This document shows positions 58,883 to 64,000 of a DNA stretch of 64,000 nt, piece by piece. Below the pieces are notes generated by a model. It was given only the letters and a program-made list of their open reading frames with translations. It ran no database searches and was not told the DNA's origin. Both the position numbers and the translations under genes were made by a program. How positions within the stretch are numbered: position 1 is the stretch's first letter; the number at the start of each line of letters is the position of its first letter. The DNA comes from WS-2 sp036507005 (lineage in GTDB: Bacteria; Eisenbacteria; RBG-16-71-46), in assembly GCA_036507005.1 (NCBI GenBank), contig DASXQT010000007.1, forward strand, positions 62,001 to 126,000, written 5' to 3'.

Positions 58883-59614
58883 ATGAAGCCGACTCTCGCG
58901 GTTTCCATCGCGCTCCTGTTCCTCGTCCCCCTCACCGCCTCGGCGCAGCGCACCTCCGTCTCCGGAGACTTTCCGATCTATGCGAACGGCGGGCTCCCCG
59001 ATCTCACGCCGGATCCCAAGCGCTTCAACTCGCAGATGGAGATCGTCGACCGCCTGTTCGACGCGTCGAGCTGCGAGCTGATCGAGGGCTCGGTCGGTGG
59101 GACCGGTTACCGGCGGCTGCTCCGGTTCGACATCGTGCTGATCAACGCCGGCGGCGGCGACCTCGTGGTGGGCGACCCGACCGATCCCAACAACCCCTAT
59201 CACAGCGTCTTCGAGTTCTCGCCCTGTCACCACCACTATCACATCACCGGTTTCTCGAACTACCAGCTCCTGAAGCTCGACCGCTCCGTGGCCGCCCAGG
59301 GCCACAAGCAGGCGTTCTGCCTCGAGGACCTGCTCAAGTACTCGAACGATTCGAAGAGCCACGGCTACACCTGCGCCAGCCAGGGCATCACCTCCGGCTG
59401 GGGCGACTGGTACTTCAAGCAGTTGAGCGGCCAGTGGATCGACATCACCGGCGTGCCCGAGGGCGATTACATCGTGCGCGCCGAGATCAACGCCGCCCAC
59501 ACGTTCTCCGAAGGTGAGAACCGCTACACCGACGTCGTCGAAGCGCAGATCCACGTGCCGGATCCGCGCAACAAGGTGACCTTCGACACGTCGGCGCTCG
59601 ATTACAACCACTGA
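58883..59614 (+). CDS. Secreted lysyl-oxidase-like copper protein
   Basis: 243 residues. A signal peptide (LAVSIALLFLVPLTASAQ) precedes a lysyl oxidase domain: GYRRLLRFDIVLINAGGGDL, then the copper-binding histidine cluster PCHHHYHITGFSNYQLL, CLEDLLKY, and CASQGITSGWGDWYFKQLSG with WIDITGVPEGDYIV. Human LOX has the same order (HxCHxHYHS, CLED-like, QGISPGCWDTY). A Lys for the quinone cofactor could be in GHKQAFCLED, and the Tyr in GDWY. It may oxidise amine side chains of extracellular proteins. GGAGG lies 6 nt before the ATG. Bacterial members are uncommon and poorly studied. Confidence 0.85.
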   Translation: MKPTLAVSIALLFLVPLTASAQRTSVSGDFPIYANGGLPDLTPDPKRFNSQMEIVDRLFDASSCELIEGSVGGTGYRRLLRFDIVLINAGGGDLVVGDPTDPNNPYHSVFEFSPCHHHYHITGFSNYQLLKLDRSVAAQGHKQAFCLEDLLKYSNDSKSHGYTCASQGITSGWGDWYFKQLSGQWIDITGVPEGDYIVRAEINAAHTFSEGENRYTDVVEAQIHVPDPRNKVTFDTSALDYNH

Positions 59615-59646
59615 GGGGGTTGCGCGCGGCCGTTTCAGGAAGAGAA

Positions 59647-59684
59647 CGATCGCCCCGCTCGCGGCGCTGCGAGCGGGGCGATCG
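59647..59684. terminator. Hairpin terminator after the lysyl-oxidase gene
   Basis: A perfect 16-bp stem, CGATCGCCCCGCTCGC with GCGAGCGGGGCGATCG, with a 6-base loop, followed by ATTTCG. The T-run is short. Confidence 0.75.
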
Positions 59685-59804
59685 ATTTCGGGGGAGTCGC
59701 GGGATCAGCCCGTGGTGGCCCCGTAGGTCAGAAGGACAGAGCAGAGGGCTTGGAGTTGACCCGGTTTCGTGGACACCTGACCATTGGGGTCGGAGGTTGC
59801 CACG

Positions 59805-60128
59805 ATGCCGAAGAAGCCCGCACCACCAGCACCGTACCCGCCTGAGTTCCGCCGCCGGCTGATCGAGCTCGTCCGCGCCGGGCAGACGCCCGAGGAACTG
59901 GCCCGCAAGTTCGAGCCGAGCGCCCAGACGATCCGGAACTGGGTCCGGCAGGCCGATCTCGATGAAGGCAAGCGCACGGATGGGCTGACCAGCGAGGAGC
60001 GCGAGGAAGTCGTCCGTCTCCGCCGCGAAGTCCGCACGCTGCGGGAAGAGCGGGAGATCCTAAAAAAAGCAGCCGCCTGGTTCGCACAGGAGACGCAGTC
60101 GAGCCCGAACAAGCGTTCGGGTTCATGA
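59805..60128 (+). CDS. IS3-family transposase OrfA (helix-turn-helix protein)
   Basis: 107 residues. It starts with a proline-rich MPKKPAPPAPYPPEFRRRLI, then the HTH (GQTPEELARKFEPSAQTIRN) and a leucine-zipper-like coiled coil (EVVRLRREVRTLREEREILK). The A7 run at 60062-60068 is read as AAA AAA in this frame, and a -1 slip there joins OrfA to OrfB. Between slip site and orfB ATG the -1 frame is open and reads SRLVRTGDAVEPEQAFGF, as in IS3 fusion transposases. Confidence 0.88.
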   Translation: MPKKPAPPAPYPPEFRRRLIELVRAGQTPEELARKFEPSAQTIRNWVRQADLDEGKRTDGLTSEEREEVVRLRREVRTLREEREILKKAAAWFAQETQSSPNKRSGS

Positions 60129-61036
60129 GCGAGCACCGGGCCGTGCATTCGATTCGCGTCATGTGCCGCGTCCTGGGGGTCTCCGCCAGCGGGTACTACG
60201 CGTGGGAAGCTCGCGAGCCGTCGACGCTAGCACGTGCGAACCAGCAACTGCTCGAGCGCATCCGCGCCATCCATGGGGAGTCGCGCGAGACCTACGGTTC
60301 GCCGCGGGTGCTGGCGGAACTGCGCGAGGGCGGCGAGCGAGTCGGCCACAACCGGGTCGCCCGGCTGATGCGGCAGGCGGCGATCCAGGGCGCGAGCCGG
60401 AGGAAGGGCTGCGGGACGACGCGCCGCGACCGGGATGCGCGGCCCGCGCCGGACCTGGTCGATCGCAAGTTCGAGGCGGACGCGCCCGATCGGTTGTGGG
60501 TCGCCGACATCACGTACATCCCGACCTGGACCGGGTTCCTGTTCCTGGCCGTGGTGCTGGATGTGTTCAGCCGCAGGATCGTCGGCGGGGCGATGGCGAA
60601 CCACTTGCGGACCGAGCTGATCCTCGAAGCGTTGAACATGGCCCTGTGCCGTCGTCGACCGCAGGAGGTGATCCATCACTCGGATCAGGGCTGCCAGTAC
60701 ACCTCGATCGCGTTCGGCTCGCGCTGTCGCGAAGCCGGCGTGCGGCCGAGCATGGGTTCAATCGGCGATTGCTTCGACAACGCGATGTGCGAGTCGTTCT
60801 TCGCCACCCTCGAGTGCGAGCTGCTCGACCGGCATCGGTTCCCGAACCAGACCGCGGCGCGCATCGCCGTGTTCGACTTCATCGAGGGCTGGTACAACAC
60901 GCGGCGCCGCCATTCGTCGCTGGGCCAGATCTCGCCGATCAGGTTCGAAAAGAGACACGAAGTGAGCTTTGGGGCCGCGACGCCGAAAAACGGCCTCCAA
61001 GGATGCCCCAGGATCGACGATCATGCCTCGGCATGA
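60125..61036 (+). CDS. IS3-family transposase OrfB (DDE catalytic protein)
   Basis: 303 residues. The N-terminal HTH_21-like part (CRVLGVSASGYYAWE, GSPRVLAELREGG) is followed by the integrase core with Asp in LWVADITYIPT, Asp in IHHSDQGCQYTS and Glu in DNAMCESFFATLE, and YNTRRRHSSLG at the end. It has its own ATG overlapping the orfA stop codon by 4 bp, but the active transposase is probably the OrfAB frameshift product. All catalytic residues are intact, so the element may still move. Confidence 0.92.
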   Translation: MSEHRAVHSIRVMCRVLGVSASGYYAWEAREPSTLARANQQLLERIRAIHGESRETYGSPRVLAELREGGERVGHNRVARLMRQAAIQGASRRKGCGTTRRDRDARPAPDLVDRKFEADAPDRLWVADITYIPTWTGFLFLAVVLDVFSRRIVGGAMANHLRTELILEALNMALCRRRPQEVIHHSDQGCQYTSIAFGSRCREAGVRPSMGSIGDCFDNAMCESFFATLECELLDRHRFPNQTAARIAVFDFIEGWYNTRRRHSSLGQISPIRFEKRHEVSFGAATPKNGLQGCPRIDDHASA

Positions 61037-61188
61037 GTCGCAGGTCGGGGGCTGGCGAGGCGAAACCGCGCCCCGCGCGGCTCCCGATCAACCGCAGTCC
61101 TCACCCGTCCACCGAAACGGGGGAACTCCAGCCAAACACCGTCGCGAGGGAGCCCGCCAGTGAGGGAACCGAGGAAGACATCCCCGAG

Positions 61189-61317
61189 GTGAGACTGGAG
61201 TACGCTCTCGCGGCCGTCCTCCCCAATGCTACCGACGTTGAACTTGCGCGGTTGCTGCTGGCCCTCTTCGACGTGATTGACTCCGCCATCCACGAGGCCG
61301 CCCAGGTCACCGAGTGA
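61189..61317 (+). CDS. Small ORF of unknown function after the IS3 element
   Basis: 42 codons from a GTG (MRLEYALAAVLPNATDVELA, then RLLLALFDVIDSAIHEAAQ). The peptide looks like two amphipathic helices and is acidic, unlike the random Arg/Ala-rich frames around it. GAGGAAG lies ~13 nt upstream. It may be the 3' remnant of a gene cut by the insertion sequence. Low confidence. Confidence 0.35.
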   Translation: MRLEYALAAVLPNATDVELARLLLALFDVIDSAIHEAAQVTE

Positions 61318-61419
61318 CCCCGCGGCGCAGCCCCGCACCCTGACAGAGACCGCTGAACCCTAAGTTTCCGGGTCACCTCTGTGAAGGAAGTGGCCTACAG
61401 GCCGCTACAGAGCGTCTGG

Positions 61420-61438
61420 GGGGCCTTCCTGAGGCCCC
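61420..61438 (+). terminator. Weak hairpin, possible terminator
   Basis: GGGGCC and GGCCCC with a 7-base loop, between the 42-codon ORF and the next small gene. No T-run follows, so function is uncertain. Confidence 0.3.
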
Positions 61439-61496
61439 TCCGTCCACACCCCAAGAACACCCTGCCGGCCCAGCGCCGCGCCCCAAGGAGACCTCC

Positions 61497-61841
61497 ATGC
61501 CTGAAGACCTTTCCCCACGCCCCGAGGAGGGCTATGCCGCATGGATCGAGCGGGCTGATCCTGCCCTCGCGCGCCGTTCCGCCGAGATCGCCGACTTCGA
61601 TACCTACTCAATCGGCTTCTCGAACGGAATGCTCGCCGCCCTCTGGGAGCTGCGTGACGTTCCTCCCGAGTTGTCGAAGAACGTCCTCACCGCGGTCATC
61701 ATCGCGTTGATGCGCCAGCGCAACTCACGCCGCTTCGTCACGCGACTCCTCGCCGAGTCCCGGTTTCGGCACGAGGTCGAGAAGGACGCCGCCGCCGAGG
61801 GTAGCGGACCACCCACGCAGCAGGGAGGAGAGCCAGCATGA
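61497..61841 (+). CDS. Small protein of unknown function (114 aa)
   Basis: It starts at an ATG with AAGGAG 8 nt upstream. The N-terminal ~40 residues are acidic (PEDLSPRPEEGYAAWIERAD), then a helical core (SIGFSNGMLAALWELRDVPP, NVLTAVIIALMRQRNSRRFV) and a polar tail. No family is recognised. The stop codon overlaps the next ATG by 4 bp, so it pairs with the 97-residue gene. The small size, tight coupling and position after an IS element resemble phage- or plasmid-derived cassettes; that is inference. Confidence 0.6.
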   Translation: MPEDLSPRPEEGYAAWIERADPALARRSAEIADFDTYSIGFSNGMLAALWELRDVPPELSKNVLTAVIIALMRQRNSRRFVTRLLAESRFRHEVEKDAAAEGSGPPTQQGGEPA

Positions 61842-62131
61842 TCACGTTCCGAAACATCTTGAAGCAACTTGAGCCCGCTGACGTTCACGTCGTCGGGTTC
61901 AAGCCAGAGGGCAGCCCCATCGTCGGAGTGCCGCCGAAGGCTCCCGATCCCGATACGCTGAAGAAGCTCGCGAGGAAGTCGGCGGTCGTCCGACTGCGCA
62001 AGAGATACCCCGACCTGAGTGACCTCACCGACGTTCAGCTCCTCAACGGGGTCCACCGGCTCATGGTCGAGGACGGCCTCATGTCGCCCGACACCACCGT
62101 GGATGACTTGGTCGGGTGGTTTGGTCGGTGA
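61838..62131 (+). CDS. Small protein of unknown function (97 aa)
   Basis: GGAGGAGAG lies just before the ATG, which overlaps the previous stop codon. A mixed N-terminus (MITFRNILKQLEPADVHVVG) and proline-rich linker (VGVPPKAPDPDTLKKLARK) lead to a helical C-terminus (RYPDLSDLTDVQLLNGVHRL). The ending DLVGWFGR and the charged helices could suit a protein-protein or DNA-binding role. No homologue is recognised. It is presumably co-expressed with the 114-residue protein. Confidence 0.6.
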   Translation: MITFRNILKQLEPADVHVVGFKPEGSPIVGVPPKAPDPDTLKKLARKSAVVRLRKRYPDLSDLTDVQLLNGVHRLMVEDGLMSPDTTVDDLVGWFGR

Positions 62132-62243
62132 GGGTGGGGAGAGCCGGCGACTAGGCCAGTACTTGGGCGTCCACGCGCGTTGTCACGACGCTTGACGACG
62201 AGGCCAGGGGAAACGTAAGCTGCTGCACGAGAGGGAGGGGTCC

Positions 62244-62426
62244 ATGCAGACGTTCAAGCCAGGAACACGCGTTGTCCACATCGAGACCGGTCTCAAGGGC
62301 GTCGTCCGTAAGCAGTTTATCGACGGCTACGTGTCCGTCGATCTCGAAGGTGATCGCCCGGCAGAACTCGCGGCTTCTCGCCTTTGCGAAGACCCTCGGG
62401 CGGCCGAAGAGCCGCGGAATCGCTAA
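62244..62426 (+). CDS. Small SH3-barrel-like protein of unknown function (60 aa)
   Basis: GAGGGAGGGG precedes the ATG. FKPGTRVVHIETGLKGVVRK and DGYVSVDLEGDRPAELAAS read like a small beta-barrel of the KOW/SH3 kind (V-x-H-x-x-x-G-x-x-G-x-V turn), often seen in nucleic-acid-binding or chaperone-like peptides. It is convergent with, and overlaps by 4 bp, the membrane-deaminase gene. The name is by fold impression only. Confidence 0.5.
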   Translation: MQTFKPGTRVVHIETGLKGVVRKQFIDGYVSVDLEGDRPAELAASRLCEDPRAAEEPRNR

Positions 62427-63970
62427 GCTTCCTTCACGATTCCCTTCTCTCGCCCATAGGCAAGAGCCTCTTCTTTCATCCGGTCAAGTCTTTCAGTCCA
62501 TGCCTTCACTCGCTCCCGGGCTGATTGCGCATGCGACGCTGGCACGACATCGTTGAACTGTTTGAAGACCGTCTTGCCGGCAGCTACCGCCGCTTGCCGC
62601 ATCTCCTGCCTGCTTCGATTGTGATCCCTTGTCTCTGGGTACTCATACTCTTTCAGGAACACGACCAGCTTGATCCGAGCCTGAATGAGTAGCTTGGTGC
62701 AGCCCACGCACGGGTTGTGGGTCACGTAGCATTCCGAGTCCTCAACCGGGATTCCGTAGCGTGCTGCCGAGATGAGGGCGTTCTCTTCCGCGTGCACACA
62801 GATACATCGGTCGAGTTGTTCGCCCGTAGCAATCGTTAGATCACGGCAGCGCGGGCAACCTCCATCAAAGCAGTCGTCGAAGTCCTCAATCGTACCGTTG
62901 TAGCCAACAGCCCGTATCCGATCTCCGAGGAGAATGATGGCACCAACGCGCGATTTCATGCAGTTACTCCGCGAAGCGACCTCGACCGCTAGGCCCATCT
63001 TGTACTCCTCGACGCTTGGTCGTGGTTCCTGCATACCGCTGATCTCCTGACTTGGTGCGGTTGGAGCGCGCACGGCCCGCCTCCGCATCCCCCTGAGTAC
63101 CGCGAACGAGCCGATGTTCGCTCCAACCGCAATGGCGGTGAGGGGGATCGCGGCCCACCCGTTCTCGATCTGCGCCATCCGCCGGATGAAGAACCAAACC
63201 GCTGCAACAGGATAGCCGACGAACAGGATTGAGCCCGAGAGCGTACCTGTCCAATCCGCGAACGCCGGTGCCCATGCGTGAGTCCGTAGAGCTTCCGGGA
63301 AGGCGCCGCGCGCGTGCAGAAGGTGGAACAATATGAGAACCGCGAGGCTGGCGAAGATGAGTGGGACGATCCAGACCGCAAGGCTGTTCTCCAGATAGAG
63401 ACCGAGGATCGTTACATTGCCCCGTTCGCGAAGAGCCTCTGCGCGCTCCTGGAGAAAGCGCCGAGCCGCTGGAAGTTCCATCTCAGCGATCTCAAGGAGT
63501 ACCGGCTTGATCCTGTCCACGGGTGCGAGGGCAGCAGCACCCACCGGGCGGACGACTAACTTCGAGTAATCGTTCCACCTTACGGAGGTGGGCCACTCCC
63601 TGTTGCTCAACCATGTCTGCCGCTGGAAGTATGGGATCATCCGCCAGGAGAGGGTGCGCACCGCAAGGAAGTAAGTGGAGTCAGGCGGCACTGCGACAGT
63701 GAACGAGTCCTGCCAAACCGCCGGCACTGAGGGAATGTGCCGGTAAAGGGCCATCTCTTTCGCATTAACTTTGACATGGACTCGCTGTATTAGGAGCCAC
63801 TTCCCGTCGGCATCCGATGGATCGAGAGAGAAGTCGATCGCCAGTAGTCTATTCGGTGGAGCGATGGAGTCGAGCTTCGGATAGGCCCTTGCGTACAGGG
63901 AGTCGAAGTTCGGGGCAGCCAGCCGACTGACTGATCGGACGGCTTCAAGGAACGCGATCAGCGATGGCAT
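62423..63970 (-). CDS. Membrane protein fused to a dCMP-deaminase-like domain (start may lie beyond window)
   Basis: 515 residues from ATG 63970, but the frame stays open to the window edge, so the true start may be outside. Residues 1-195 are a polar, beta-rich domain without family resemblance. Three hydrophobic helices follow (about 210-230, 250-270 and 280-297: VWIVPLIFASLAVLILF, SILFVGYPVAAVWFFI, PLTAIAVGANIGSFAVL). A cytidine/dCMP deaminase domain follows from ~325 (SRVGAIILLGDRIRAVGYNG) with the zinc site His393-Ala-Glu395 (CICVHAEENALISAA) and Cys421/Cys424 (NPCVGCTKLL), plus CFDGGCPRC as in phage-type dCMP deaminases. All catalytic residues are present. Membrane attachment is very unusual for this enzyme. 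A nucleotide-depleting defence role is conceivable. Confidence 0.8.
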   Translation of the reverse strand: MPSLIAFLEAVRSVSRLAAPNFDSLYARAYPKLDSIAPPNRLLAIDFSLDPSDADGKWLLIQRVHVKVNAKEMALYRHIPSVPAVWQDSFTVAVPPDSTYFLAVRTLSWRMIPYFQRQTWLSNREWPTSVRWNDYSKLVVRPVGAAALAPVDRIKPVLLEIAEMELPAARRFLQERAEALRERGNVTILGLYLENSLAVWIVPLIFASLAVLILFHLLHARGAFPEALRTHAWAPAFADWTGTLSGSILFVGYPVAAVWFFIRRMAQIENGWAAIPLTAIAVGANIGSFAVLRGMRRRAVRAPTAPSQEISGMQEPRPSVEEYKMGLAVEVASRSNCMKSRVGAIILLGDRIRAVGYNGTIEDFDDCFDGGCPRCRDLTIATGEQLDRCICVHAEENALISAARYGIPVEDSECYVTHNPCVGCTKLLIQARIKLVVFLKEYEYPETRDHNRSRQEMRQAAVAAGKTVFKQFNDVVPASHAQSARERVKAWTERLDRMKEEALAYGREKGIVKEA

Positions 63971-64000
63971 GCTGTGATCGGGGGCAAGCTTGATTCGTGC

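Larger units (their letters stand above)
59751..61130 (+). mobile_element. IS3-family insertion sequence, apparently intact
   Basis: 1380 bp bounded by imperfect inverted ends: TGGAGTTGACCCGGTTTCGT (59751 on) and, inverted, TGGAGTTCCCCCGTTTCGGT (from 61130 back). It contains orfA and orfB in the -1 relation with an A7 slippery run, as expected for the family. Both ORFs are unbroken. A target duplication could not be assigned with certainty. Confidence 0.85.

Noticed and set aside
61381..61710. 109-codon plus-strand ORF
   Set aside because: Composition is Pro/Arg-rich without structure, and it overlaps the 114-residue gene, which has the better ribosome site.

Overview
The window is very GC-rich bacterial chromosome. 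It carries two GWxTD-domain proteins, a gingipain-type (C25) protease and an M6 protease that share a FlgD-like C-terminal domain, a SprA-like outer-membrane barrel protein, a TonB-dependent receptor and many lipoproteins. That combination points to a diderm of the FCB / Candidatus Eisenbacteria-type lineages. This is an inference from gene content, since there is no rRNA in the window. Many upstream regions carry a recognisable housekeeping promoter (TTGNC, 17-18 bp spacer, TANNNT), sometimes so close to the start codon that the mRNA would be leaderless.

Layout. 1-3.5 kb: an ArsR regulator, an FTR1-DUF2318 iron permease and a cut-off FtsX/MacB-type permease (a Fet/P19-like iron importer), then an HNH nuclease. 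3.7-5.05 kb: an IS481-type element with a frameshifted transposase. 5.1-7.6 kb: a TPR/GWxTD protein and a stand-alone response regulator. 7.7-12.55 kb (minus): an M24 peptidase, a UvrD helicase-nuclease fusion and an inositol monophosphatase, divergent from a solute-binding lipoprotein. 14.4-19.1 kb: a 1578-residue secreted C25 protease. 19.3-21 kb: gltX with tRNA-Gln(CUG) and tRNA-Glu(CUC).

21-25 kb is accessory in character. A 17-bp copy of the tRNA-Glu 3' end recurs 0.9 kb downstream, followed by an orphan secreted protein, an SRPBCC-like membrane protein, a GIY-YIG protein, a DEAD-box helicase, a VF530 protein and a YaiI-type protein. 25.1-31.1 kb: a nucleotide-sugar dehydratase (CapD/PglF type), a candidate small RNA, a deoxynucleoside kinase, a 141-bp nested palindrome and ileS. 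31.2-37.5 kb: M23 and M6 peptidases divergent from a GWxTD-NlpC/P60 pair. 37.5-44.2 kb: a beta-barrel protein, glutamate dehydrogenase, and an operon of two related lipoprotein-like genes with a large barrel protein.

44.5-56.1 kb is one tightly packed plus-strand cluster: mreB-mreC-mreD-mrdA(PBP2)-rodA-lgt-aroE-comF-cbiM-cbiQ-cbiO-rarA. Most junctions overlap or abut. It joins the rod-shape elongasome, lipoprotein maturation, shikimate synthesis, a cobalt/nickel-type ECF importer and a replication-recombination factor. 56.3-59.6 kb: a TonB-dependent receptor and a secreted lysyl-oxidase-like protein.

59.75 kb to the end is accessory again: an intact IS3-type element with an A7 frameshift site, four small unknown ORFs with good ribosome sites, and, running to the window edge, a membrane protein fused to a dCMP-deaminase domain. 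That fusion is the best candidate for an undescribed (possibly anti-phage) system.
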